NCBI RefSeq assembly: GCF_001647715.1
Contig: NZ_CP015600.1
Span: 6,138,001 to 6,202,000, forward strand
Reading direction: 5' to 3'
Source of the DNA: Pseudomonas antarctica
GTDB taxonomy: Bacteria; Pseudomonadota; Gammaproteobacteria; Pseudomonadales; Pseudomonadaceae
Length of the DNA stretch: 64,000 nucleotides
In this document: positions 8,562 to 16,236 of the stretch, in pieces
Numbering within the stretch: the stretch's first letter is position 1
Layout of the letters: each line of letters begins with the position of its first letter
Made by a program: the position numbers and the translations under genes
The notes under the pieces: model-generated
Told to the model about the DNA's origin: nothing
Databases searched by the model: none
Seen by the model: the letters and a program-made list of their open reading frames with translations, nothing else

Positions 8562-9032
8562 TCAGCGCAATACGGGCAGGCTGGTAGTGGACTTGATCTC
8601 GGATAAAGCCACGATCGAGTTGACCTCCTGAATCCCCGGCACCATCGACAGCTTCTCGAAGAAAAACCGCTCGTACGCCTCGATGTCAGAGGTGACGATG
8701 CGCAGCAGAAAATCCACCGCCCCCATCAGCACGTAACACTCCAACACTTCCGGAAACCCACGAATCGCTTCGGTGAACTCTGTGAAGTTGGATCGGCCGT
8801 GGGCGTTGAGTTTTACCTCGGCAAAAATCTGCGTGTTGAGGCCGATCTTCTTGCGGTCGAGCAGCGTCACCTGCCCGCGAATCACGCCTTCTTCCTTGAG
8901 CCGTTGAATACGCCGCCAGCACGGCGACTGCGACAGGCCCACCTGCTCGGCGATCTGCGCGCTGGACAGTGAAGCGTCCTCTTGCAACAGGGCCAGGATA
9001 CGGCGGTCGTAGGCGTCCAACTCACTGTGCAT
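8562..9032 (-). CDS. Lrp/AsnC family transcriptional regulator
   Basis: Feast-famine type DNA-binding regulator, 156 residues. The N-terminal helix-turn-helix (about 5-55) contains LDAYDRRILALLQ and IAEQVGLSQSPCWRRIQRL, the family consensus. The C-terminal RAM/ACT-like effector domain (about 70-145) has the pattern FPEVLECYVLMGAVDFLLRI. It is divergent from a small ACT-like gene. A perfect AT-rich palindrome 33 bp upstream of its start (9065-9081) looks like its own operator. The effector is unknown; amino acids are usual for the family. Confidence 0.92.
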   Translation of the reverse strand: MHSELDAYDRRILALLQEDASLSSAQIAEQVGLSQSPCWRRIQRLKEEGVIRGQVTLLDRKKIGLNTQIFAEVKLNAHGRSNFTEFTEAIRGFPEVLECYVLMGAVDFLLRIVTSDIEAYERFFFEKLSMVPGIQEVNSIVALSEIKSTTSLPVLR

Positions 9033-9064
9033 AGAAATACCTGTTATGACGCTTATCTCGAATT

Positions 9065-9081
9065 GATTTATTCAATAAATC
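9065..9081. promoter_or_regulatory. Perfect 17-bp palindrome, likely Lrp-type operator
   Basis: GATTTATT-C-AATAAATC is a perfect inverted repeat with 8-bp arms, centred at 9073. It lies 33 bp from the regulator start and 79 bp from the divergent gene. Lrp/AsnC proteins bind AT-rich inverted repeats of about 15 bp, so autoregulation and control of the neighbour are plausible. Confidence 0.55.
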
Positions 9082-9159
9082 GCAAATCAGCTCCATCTTA
9101 GATAAGAAATCTCCCGTAGCGAATGTAAAAATTTCTCCAGTCGAATCTGGAGAGTCAGC

Positions 9160-9498
9160 ATGCACGTCGTCGAAACCACACCGCCCTCTGCCCGCGTCGA
9201 TGCGTGGGCCGTCAACTGCGCCCATTGCCAGGCGCATTATCAGATCGTCGCCGAGGCCGAACCGGATGTGCTGTGCCGAGTGCTCAACTACTTCGCATTG
9301 CAGTTCCTGACGCCGCACCAGGTCAATGTGAACCGGGAAGACGACCTGCTGAGCATTGACATCGTGATGGACGGTTTGAGCTGGCATCGCGCCCAGGTGA
9401 TCGGTGAAAAGATTAGAAACCTGATCAGCGTGTGTTCGCTGGAAGTGTGGCGGGCCGACTCCCTGCGGCCTCAGGCGGTGACGGCAGCCAGTCTGTAA
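9160..9498 (+). CDS. Small ACT-like protein of unknown function
   Basis: 112 residues, not recognised by name. ATG 9160 has GGAGAG 7 nt upstream. The N-terminus has a Cys-x2-Cys pair (VNCAHCQAHY, about residues 20-29). From about 38 to 100 the alternation of strands and helices (VLCRVLNYFALQF, HQVNVNREDDLLSIDIVMD, HRAQVIGEKIRNLI, CSLEVWR) resembles an ACT-type beta-alpha-beta-beta-alpha-beta fold, as in GcvR-like proteins. There is no signal peptide or membrane segment. Divergence from an Lrp-type regulator with a palindrome between them suggests it is regulated by that protein or works with it. Confidence 0.7.
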   Translation: MHVVETTPPSARVDAWAVNCAHCQAHYQIVAEAEPDVLCRVLNYFALQFLTPHQVNVNREDDLLSIDIVMDGLSWHRAQVIGEKIRNLISVCSLEVWRADSLRPQAVTAASL

Positions 9499-9580
9499 AA
9501 GCCTGCAATACACACTGGGAGGTGGATGTTCAGAGACTGGCTAGCCTGGAATTACGCCCGACACTGCCCAGGAAATGTCC

Positions 9581-11272
9581 ATGCCCGCTGCCTTGCACGA
9601 TCACCGATTGGAACTGCATCAATTGCTGCCCGCGTTGGTCGAGCAACAGCTGATTACAGCGGATGTGGCGCACAGGTTATCGACGACGCCTTCCTCACTG
9701 CACCCTCTTGAATGCATCGCAGCTGAAGGGCTTTGCCTGGAAACACTGACCCAATGGCTGGCCCGGCATGTCGGGCAGCCTTATTTGCGCATAGACCCGC
9801 TCAAGATCGACGTGGCGACGGTAGTGCCCTTGATGTCCCACGCCTTCGCGCAGCGCCACGCGATCCTTGCGGTGGCCGTGGATGCGCAAACCGTCACCGT
9901 CGCCAGCGCCCAGCCCCATGTCAGCGGATGGGAAGCTGGGCTGGCGCAGGTGCTGAAACGCTCGATCAAGCGCGTGGTCGCCAACCCCAAGGACATTCAA
10001 CGCTGCATTGGCGAGTTCTACCGGCTGGCCCAGTCCGTCAGCGGCGCTGATCAAAAGGTGGCGGTGGCCGGCAATTTCGAACTGCTCAACCTCGGCGCCA
10101 GCGAGCAGGAGCCAGATGCCAATGACGCGCATATCGTCAATATCGTCGACTGGCTGTTGCAGTACGCCTTCGGCCAACGGGCCAGCGATATCCATATCGA
10201 ACCTTGTCGCGACCAGGGCCGGGTGCGCTTTCGCATCGACGGGCTGTTGCACGACGTGTATCAATTTCCGCCTCAGGTCACGATGGCGGTGGTCAGCCGC
10301 CTGAAAAGCCTGGGCCGGATGAATGTCGCGCAGAAGCGCAAACCCCAGGACGGCCGGGTCAAGACCAAAAGCCCGGAGGGCATCGAGGTGGAACTGCGCC
10401 TTTCAACCCTGCCGACCGCGTTTGGCGAAAAACTGGTGATGCGTATTTTCGACCCACAGGTGCTGATCAAGGCTTTTGACCAGTTGGGTTTATCCGTCGA
10501 AGACCAACAACGTTGGCACGCCATGACCCGTCAGGCCAACGGCATCATCCTAGTTACCGGGCCTACCGGCTCTGGCAAGACCAGTACCCTCTACACCACG
10601 CTCAAGCAACTGGCGACCCGCGAGGTCAACCTGTGCACGGTGGAAGATCCGATCGAAATGATTGAGCCCGCCTTCAACCAGATGCAAGTGCAACACAACA
10701 TCGACCTGACCTTCGCCAGCGGTATCCGCGCGCTGCTGCGCCAAGACCCGGACATCATCATGATCGGTGAGATTCGCGACCAGGAAACGGCAGAGATGGC
10801 GATCCAGGCCGCACTGACCGGGCATCTGGTGCTATCGACCCTCCACACCAACGATGCTCCCAGCGCCGTCAGTCGTTTGCAGGAACTGGGTATTGCTCAT
10901 TATTTGATCAAAGCTACGCTGATAGGGGTGATGGCACAGCGTTTGGTAAGGCTTTTGTGCCCTCACTGTAAACGCGCGGTGAATACGCAGGAACCTGTCC
11001 ACGAAGCTACCGGCTGCGGGGAGTGTCGTGACAGCGGTTATCGAGGCCGAGCCGGGCTCTACGAAATCATGGTGATGGACGAGACGCTCAAGGCGCTGAT
11101 CACCCCCGGCGCCGATGTGCAGGCTCTACGCCGTGCATCACTCGGGCAAGGCATGCGCAGCCTGCGAATGGCCGGTATCGATAAAGTGAACGCAGGGCTG
11201 ACAACCCTGGCAGAAGTATTGCGGGTAACGCCTGGGGATTCAGATACAAATGAATGGGCTGTTGCGCCGTGA
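9581..11272 (+). CDS. Orphan GspE/PilB family secretion or type IV pilus ATPase
   Basis: Hexameric assembly ATPase of the type II secretion/type IV pilus superfamily, about 563 residues. An N-terminal MshEN/GspE-N domain (1-150) precedes the ATPase core. The core contains Walker A GPTGSGKTSTLY, Asp box VEDPIE, Walker B DPDIIMIGEIRD and His box LTGHLVLSTLHTNDA. The C-terminal Cys4 zinc motif is CPHC ... CGEC. Two starts are possible; ATG 9581 is preferred over 9575 because AGGA at 9570-9573 is then 7 nt away. No pilin, platform protein or prepilin peptidase lies beside it, so its machine is not visible here. A similar orphan secretory ATPase occurs at the same place in P. aeruginosa, as I recall. 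Confidence 0.88.
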   Translation: MPAALHDHRLELHQLLPALVEQQLITADVAHRLSTTPSSLHPLECIAAEGLCLETLTQWLARHVGQPYLRIDPLKIDVATVVPLMSHAFAQRHAILAVAVDAQTVTVASAQPHVSGWEAGLAQVLKRSIKRVVANPKDIQRCIGEFYRLAQSVSGADQKVAVAGNFELLNLGASEQEPDANDAHIVNIVDWLLQYAFGQRASDIHIEPCRDQGRVRFRIDGLLHDVYQFPPQVTMAVVSRLKSLGRMNVAQKRKPQDGRVKTKSPEGIEVELRLSTLPTAFGEKLVMRIFDPQVLIKAFDQLGLSVEDQQRWHAMTRQANGIILVTGPTGSGKTSTLYTTLKQLATREVNLCTVEDPIEMIEPAFNQMQVQHNIDLTFASGIRALLRQDPDIIMIGEIRDQETAEMAIQAALTGHLVLSTLHTNDAPSAVSRLQELGIAHYLIKATLIGVMAQRLVRLLCPHCKRAVNTQEPVHEATGCGECRDSGYRGRAGLYEIMVMDETLKALITPGADVQALRRASLGQGMRSLRMAGIDKVNAGLTTLAEVLRVTPGDSDTNEWAVAP

Positions 11273-11349
11273 AACCGTCCTTATCCGTGACCAGACCGTT
11301 ACACTCGGTCGCACATCGTTTCACTGACACCATCAGATAGGGAATCGCT

Positions 11350-12270
11350 ATGCAGATCGGAACCGTACTGCTTCTATTCGTGGGTTTGGCCGTAGCCATC
11401 CTGTTCATGGGTTTTAAAGTGGTGCCCCAGGGCTACCAATGGACCGTCGAGCGCTTCGGTCGCTACACCAACACCCTCAAACCCGGCCTCAACATCATCA
11501 TTCCGATCATGGACCGTATTGGTCGCAAGATGAACGTGATGGAAAGCGTGCTGGATATCCCGCCTCAGGAAGTCATCACCGCCGATAACGCCACCGTGCA
11601 GATCGACGCCGTGTGCTTCTTCCAGGTGGTCAACACGGCCCAGGCCGCCTACGAGGTCAACAACCTCGAGCATGCTATCCGTAACTTGCTGCAAACCAAT
11701 ATCCGCACCGTGCTCGGCTCCATGGAACTGGATGCGATGTTGAGCCAGCGTGACGGCATCAACGAGAAACTGCTGCGTACCGTGGATGAAGCCACGGCAC
11801 CGTGGGGCATCAAGATCACCCGGATCGAGATCAAGGACATCAGCCCGCCTGCCGACCTGATGGCCGCCATGTCCGGCCAGATGAAAGCCGAGCGGATCAA
11901 GCGTGCGCAGATTCTGGAGGCCGAAGGCCTGCGCGCATCGGCGATCCTGACTGCCGAAGGCAAGAAGCAGGCGCAGATCCTTGAGGCCGAGGGTAGCCGT
12001 CAGGCGGCTTTCCTGGAGTCCGAAGCCCGCGAGCGTCAGGCCGAAGCCGAAGCCCGCGCCACACAAGTAGTTTCCGAGGCAATCGCTTCGGGGAACGTGC
12101 AGGCGGTTAACTACTTCGTTGCGCAAAAATACATCGATGCCTTGGGCAAGCTGGCTTCGGCCAACAACAGCAAAGTCATCCTGATGCCGTTGGAAGCCAG
12201 CCAGGTGATTGGCGCAGTCGGTGGCATCGGCGAAATCGTCAAGGCAACCTTCGACAACAAGAAAGGCTGA
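11350..12270 (+). CDS. qmcA: SPFH/band 7 membrane protein, QmcA/paraslipin type
   Basis: Inner-membrane SPFH protein of 306 residues. A single N-terminal membrane segment (about 4-22, [16 protein letters not shown]) is followed by the PHB/SPFH domain with [32 protein letters not shown] and [13 protein letters not shown]. An Ala/Glu-rich coiled coil (about 180-245, repeated AEG and AEAEAR) comes next, then a hydrophobic C-terminus. These proteins form large rings or microdomains and interact with FtsH-type proteases. It stands 10 bp upstream of an NfeD gene, the usual pairing, so the two likely act as one membrane-quality unit. Confidence 0.92.
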   Translation: MQIGTVLLLFVGLAVAILFMGFKVVPQGYQWTVERFGRYTNTLKPGLNIIIPIMDRIGRKMNVMESVLDIPPQEVITADNATVQIDAVCFFQVVNTAQAAYEVNNLEHAIRNLLQTNIRTVLGSMELDAMLSQRDGINEKLLRTVDEATAPWGIKITRIEIKDISPPADLMAAMSGQMKAERIKRAQILEAEGLRASAILTAEGKKQAQILEAEGSRQAAFLESEARERQAEAEARATQVVSEAIASGNVQAVNYFVAQKYIDALGKLASANNSKVILMPLEASQVIGAVGGIGEIVKATFDNKKG

Positions 12271-12280
12271 GGCAGTCGCC

Positions 12281-12727
12281 ATGTGGGATTTCCTGCAGCA
12301 TCTGTCGTTCTGGGACTGGTTGGCACTGGGTACGGTGCTGTTGATTCTTGAAGTATTCGGCGCCGGTGGCTACCTGCTGTGGATGGGGATTGCCGCCGCT
12401 GCCGTAGGCGTGATCAAGTTTCTGGTCCCACCGCTTGGGCTGGAGTGGCAGCTGCTGCTATTCGCTGTTTTGTCGATCCTGACAGCCGTGTATTGGTGGA
12501 AACGCCAGCGCAGCAGCGCCAAAGTCAGCGACCAGCCGGGGCTGAACATGCGCGGCTCGGAGTTGATCGGTCGCACATTTTTGGTGCATCAGGCGATCGT
12601 CGATGGCCGGGGCAAGATAAAAGTCGGCGATGGCGTGTGGATAGTGACTGGCCCGGACAGCCCCGTAGGCGCTCAAGTACGTGTCATTGGTCAGGAAGGC
12701 GTGGTTTTACAGGTCGAAACTGTTTAG
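12281..12727 (+). CDS. Short NfeD family membrane protein
   Basis: 148 residues. Three hydrophobic segments (about 10-75: LALGTVLLILEVFGAGGYLLW and following) are followed by a C-terminal OB-fold NfeD domain with LIGRTFLVHQAIVDGRGKIKVGDGV. The ClpP-like serine protease domain of long NfeD proteins is absent, so this is the short YbbK-like form that partners a paraslipin. ATG 12281 starts 10 bp after the qmcA stop. The product is probably embedded in the inner membrane with a cytoplasmic or periplasmic OB domain. Confidence 0.88.
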   Translation: MWDFLQHLSFWDWLALGTVLLILEVFGAGGYLLWMGIAAAAVGVIKFLVPPLGLEWQLLLFAVLSILTAVYWWKRQRSSAKVSDQPGLNMRGSELIGRTFLVHQAIVDGRGKIKVGDGVWIVTGPDSPVGAQVRVIGQEGVVLQVETV

Positions 12728-12796
12728 TCAGTGATGGAACTCGGTTGGGCTAACTACAATCAAACTGTTCAGATAACCCAGTCGGAGTCACCCATC

Positions 12797-13111
12797 ATGC
12801 GTCTCAAATATGCTGTCGCAACCCTCGCTGTGCTTTCCCTTCCTGTCGGTTCAGCCATGGCCGACAGTTTCTGGCGCAACGTCATCTCATCGGGCGCCAC
12901 TACCGGCTCGACGTACCTGACCTTCAAGGACCACAAGCTGGTGGTCGCCGCCCAAGACGACGCAGGCAGCTTTGTTGCCAGCGACGGCGGCATCCGCGGC
13001 CCGTACCTGGAAGCCGCCATGCAAAAAGTGCGCGCTGACAACCCTGGCCTCAAGGCCACCGATATGGATTTGGCCAACGCTATCCTCGCGAAAAACGCTG
13101 TGACCGAGTAA
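12797..13111 (+). CDS. Small secreted DUF2388-type protein
   Basis: 104 residues with a clear signal peptide (MRLKYAVATLAVLSLPVGSAMA, then DSFWRNVISSGATTGSTYLT). The mature part fits the Pseudomonas DUF2388 family: an SS/SGATT motif, a central VVAAQDDAGSFVASDG and a helical C-terminus ending ANAILAKN. Function is unknown; a periplasmic location is likely. ATG 12797 gives the signal peptide; the frame is open upstream to 12731 without a plausible start. A strong terminator follows at 13127-13155. Confidence 0.8.
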   Translation: MRLKYAVATLAVLSLPVGSAMADSFWRNVISSGATTGSTYLTFKDHKLVVAAQDDAGSFVASDGGIRGPYLEAAMQKVRADNPGLKATDMDLANAILAKNAVTE

Positions 13112-13126
13112 CAGCGCCCTATAAAG

Positions 13127-13155
13127 AATGCCGCTTTCCCAAGCGGCATTTTTTT
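13127..13155 (+). terminator. Intrinsic terminator after the DUF2388-type gene
   Basis: AATGCCGCTT-TCCC-AAGCGGCATT forms a 10-bp stem followed by a run of T. Confidence 0.92.
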
Positions 13156-13273
13156 GTCCGTAACATGACGATTCATTCACGCATGACAGGCTATATTCAG
13201 TCGAACCGTGCAACTATGCGGTACTGATACGTCTATTACTTATCGCCTATCTGAAACGGATGCCTTCGTCGTT

Positions 13274-14416
13274 ATGAGCCAACAGCCCTTTCTGCCGTTT
13301 TCCAAACCTACCATTGATGAAGCCACCATCTCGGCGGTCGGCGACGTACTGCGCTCAGGCTGGATCACCAGCGGGCCAAAAGTGCAGGCGTTCGAAGCAC
13401 AACTGTCGGAATACTTTGGCGGCCGTCCGGTACGCACCTTCAACTCCGGCACCTGCACCATGGAGATTGCCCTGCGCATCGCCGGGATCGGCCCTGGTGA
13501 TGAAGTCATCACCACTCCCATTTCCTGGGTCGCCACCGCCAACGTCATTCTGGAAGTGGGCGCCACGCCGGTATTTGCCGATATCGACCCGGTCACCCGC
13601 AATATCGACCTGGCCCAGGTGGAAGCAGCGATCACCCCACGTACCAAGGCGATCATCCCGGTGTACCTGGCGGGCCTGCCCCTGGATATGCCGATGCTGT
13701 ATGCACTGGCCAACAAGTACAACCTGCGTATCGTCGAAGACGCCGCCCAGGCGTTGGGTTCCAGCTGGAATGGCAAGCGTATCGGCGCTACGGGCGACTT
13801 CGTGTCGTTCAGCTTCCAGGCGAACAAGAACATCACGTCTTCCGAAGGGGGTTGCCTGGTGTTGAACAACGCCGAGGAAGCGCGCCTGGCAGAAAAATAT
13901 CGCCTGCAGGGCGTTACCCGTACCGGCTTCGACGGCCTGGACGTAGATGTGTTGGGCGGCAAGTTCAACATGACCGACATTGCCGCAGCCATCGGCCTGG
14001 GGCAGTTTGCCCATATCGAGAAGATCACTGCCCATCGCCAGAACCTGGCACGGCACTACTTCAAGTGCTTCGGCAGTGACTTTGAAGAGACGTACGGCGC
14101 GCAACTTCCGCCGGCGGATTTCGAAAACAGCAACTGGCACCTGTTCCAGCTGGTACTGCCGGAGCGTCAGGATGGCCTGCCCGCGCGCGCGACCTTCATG
14201 GAGCAAATGCAGGCCCACGGCGTCGGCATTGGCTATCACTACCCGCCGATCCACCTGCTGAGCCTTTATCGGGCGCAGGGGTTCAAGGAAGGCATGTTCC
14301 CGGTGTCGGAGCGTGTTGGGCGTTTGATCGTGTCGTTGCCGATGTTCACGGCGATGACAGAAGCGGACGTGGAGCGGTCGGTCGCTGCGGTTAAAGCGGT
14401 ACTGAAAGCGAGCTGA
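13274..14416 (+). CDS. DegT/DnrJ/EryC1/StrS family PLP aminotransferase
   Basis: PLP-dependent sugar aminotransferase, 380 residues, closest in length and motifs to ArnB-type enzymes. Near the N-terminus are GWITSGPKVQAFE and FNSGTCTMEIAL. The PLP-binding Asp lies in VEDAAQALGSSW, and the Schiff-base lysine is Lys185 in SFQANKNITSSEGG. C-terminal GYHYPPIHL is typical of the family. ATG 13274 gives the canonical start; the frame is open from 13208. No arn, wbp or other sugar-nucleotide genes lie beside it, so its substrate is unknown. It ends at a REPIN, convergent with gcvH. Confidence 0.87.
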   Translation: MSQQPFLPFSKPTIDEATISAVGDVLRSGWITSGPKVQAFEAQLSEYFGGRPVRTFNSGTCTMEIALRIAGIGPGDEVITTPISWVATANVILEVGATPVFADIDPVTRNIDLAQVEAAITPRTKAIIPVYLAGLPLDMPMLYALANKYNLRIVEDAAQALGSSWNGKRIGATGDFVSFSFQANKNITSSEGGCLVLNNAEEARLAEKYRLQGVTRTGFDGLDVDVLGGKFNMTDIAAAIGLGQFAHIEKITAHRQNLARHYFKCFGSDFEETYGAQLPPADFENSNWHLFQLVLPERQDGLPARATFMEQMQAHGVGIGYHYPPIHLLSLYRAQGFKEGMFPVSERVGRLIVSLPMFTAMTEADVERSVAAVKAVLKAS

Positions 14417-14445
14417 AAACAAACTGCCAGCTATCCGCAATCAAC

Positions 14446-14532
14446 TGTGGGAGCTGGCTTGCCTGCGATGGCATCACCACGGTGTAACCGCTACACCGAG
14501 GCGTCTGCATCGCAGGCAAGCCAGCTCCCACA
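14446..14532. repeat. REPIN between convergent aminotransferase and gcvH
   Basis: TGTGGGAGCTGGCTTGCCTG at 14446 and its inverse ending at about 14531 form perfect long arms; the spacer itself contains the small repeat GGTGTA/TACACC. Confidence 0.88.
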
Positions 14533-14561
14533 TTGATTTGTGCTGTTCCAACTGCTCGCGT

Positions 14562-14945
14562 TTACTCGCCGATGGCGGCTTTGTAGCCGGCGGCATCCAG
14601 CAGTTTTTCCAGATCAGCCGGGTTGCTTGGCTTGAGTTTGAAGATCCAGGCGCCGTACGGGTCGGAGTTCAACAGCTCAGGCTCGCCGCTCAAGGCATCG
14701 TTCACCGCGATCACTTCGCCAGCAATCGGCGAGTAGATATCCGAAGCGGCTTTCACCGATTCAACCACACCCGCCTGCTGAGTCGCCTCAAACACGCTGC
14801 CGACTTCGGTCAGCTCAACGAACACCACATCACCCAACGCTTCCTGGGCATGATCGGAGATCCCGACGGTCACAGTGCCGTCAGCTTCCAGACGGGCCCA
14901 TTCGTGACTTTCGGCAAAACGCAGGTCGGCAGGGATATCGCTCAT
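14562..14945 (-). CDS. gcvH: Glycine cleavage system H protein
   Basis: Lipoyl carrier that shuttles the aminomethyl group between the P, T and L proteins of glycine cleavage. 127 residues from ATG 14945, the standard length; the frame is open to 14960. The lipoyl lysine is Lys65 in [14 protein letters not shown]. The C-terminal [11 protein letters not shown] is conserved. It follows gcvT by 52 bp on the same strand. The gcvP gene expected in the same cluster is not here: the next gene downstream is a convergent aminotransferase. Confidence 0.95.
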   Translation of the reverse strand: MSDIPADLRFAESHEWARLEADGTVTVGISDHAQEALGDVVFVELTEVGSVFEATQQAGVVESVKAASDIYSPIAGEVIAVNDALSGEPELLNSDPYGAWIFKLKPSNPADLEKLLDAAGYKAAIGE

Positions 14946-14997
14946 AGTCTGTGTCCTCAAGATTAAATGTCAGCGGCCTTTGGCCTGCCGGAAATAG

Positions 14998-16080
14998 TTA
15001 GATCAAGGTTTTGCCATGGCGCACGAAGGTCGGTTTGACCACTCGAACCGGGTACCACTTACCGCGGATTTCCACTTCGGCCCGATCGGCAGTGGCCGTC
15101 GGCACACGCGCCAGCGCAATGGATTTGCTCAGCGTAGGAGAGAAACTACCACTGGTGATCTCTCCTTCGCCAACATTGGCGATACGAACCACTTGGTGAG
15201 CACGTAAAACCCCACGCTCCTCCAGCACCAGCCCGACCAATTTGAATCGCACTCCGCCTGCCTTTTCCGCCTCGAGGGCGGCACGGCCGATGAATTGGCG
15301 ATCGGCAGGCTCCCAGGCAATACTCCAGGCCATATTGGCCGCCAGGGGCGAAACATCCTGGTGAATATCCTGGCCATACAGATTCATGCCGGCTTCCAGG
15401 CGCAGGGTATCGCGGGCGCCAAGGCCAATGGGTGAAATACCGGCACCGACCAGATCGTTGAAAAATCCCGGTGCCTGGGCGGCAGGCAGGACAATTTCCA
15501 GGCCATCCTCACCGGTGTAACCCGTGCGGGCGATAAACCAATCGCCGTCGACCTGGCCTTCAAACGGCTTGAGCTGATGGATCAGCGTGCCGCGAGACTG
15601 GGTGACCAACTCGGCGATTTTCTGCCGGGCATGCGGCCCTTGAATGGCAAGCATCGCCAACTCGGACCGCTCATGCAGTTGCACCGAGTAGTTGCCCAAC
15701 TGTGCCTGCATCCAGGCCATATCCTGGTCACGGGTGGCGGCGTTGACCACCAGCCGGTAGCCCGTCTCGGTGCGGTAGACGATCATGTCGTCCACCACGC
15801 CGCCCTGCTCATTGAGCATGGCGCTGTAAAGCGCACGGCCGCAGCCATGCAAACGATCGACATCATTGGCCAGCAGGTGCTGGAGCCATTCCTTGGCCTG
15901 AAGGCCTGTGACATCAATCACGGTCATATGAGATACATCGAACACCCCGCAGTCGCGTCGCACCTGATGGTGCTCTTCAACTTGCGAGCCGTAATGCAGA
16001 GGCATATCCCAACCGCCAAAATCGACCATTTTCGCGCCGAGGGCGAGATGCAGGTCATACAGAGGCGTACGCTGTCCCAT
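14998..16080 (-). CDS. gcvT: Glycine cleavage system aminomethyltransferase (T protein)
   Basis: Tetrahydrofolate-dependent aminomethyltransferase that releases ammonia and 5,10-methylene-THF from the H-bound intermediate. 360 residues from ATG 16080, which follows AAGGAG closely; the frame is open to 16137. Family motifs are TPLYDLHLALGAKMVDFGGWDMP (starting at residue 5), the folate-contact segment RTGYTGEDGLEI and LGARDTLRLEAGM. First gene of a gcvT-gcvH pair. The 16081-16236 leader shows no recognisable glycine riboswitch. Confidence 0.95.
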   Translation of the reverse strand: MGQRTPLYDLHLALGAKMVDFGGWDMPLHYGSQVEEHHQVRRDCGVFDVSHMTVIDVTGLQAKEWLQHLLANDVDRLHGCGRALYSAMLNEQGGVVDDMIVYRTETGYRLVVNAATRDQDMAWMQAQLGNYSVQLHERSELAMLAIQGPHARQKIAELVTQSRGTLIHQLKPFEGQVDGDWFIARTGYTGEDGLEIVLPAAQAPGFFNDLVGAGISPIGLGARDTLRLEAGMNLYGQDIHQDVSPLAANMAWSIAWEPADRQFIGRAALEAEKAGGVRFKLVGLVLEERGVLRAHQVVRIANVGEGEITSGSFSPTLSKSIALARVPTATADRAEVEIRGKWYPVRVVKPTFVRHGKTLI

Positions 16081-16236
16081 GGGTTTCTCCTTCCGGGCTT
16101 GGCGAAGATGCGCAGAGTTGCCATGTGCGCTGAACACCTTGTATTACCAGGCCTGCAGCGACATTTAGCGACTCGCCCCGAAAGACGGAGCGCACCGAAT
16201 GCCGCGCATTGTAGCCGCAAGCCGTAGGACTGGCAC

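Noticed and set aside
13274..14416. Naming the DegT aminotransferase arnB
   Set aside because: Length and motifs are similar, but no other arn genes are present and the family has many substrates.
16081..16236. Possible glycine riboswitch before gcvT
   Set aside because: I looked for the tandem aptamer pattern with conserved GGAGAG and the second-aptamer core and could not find it; the leader is also short.
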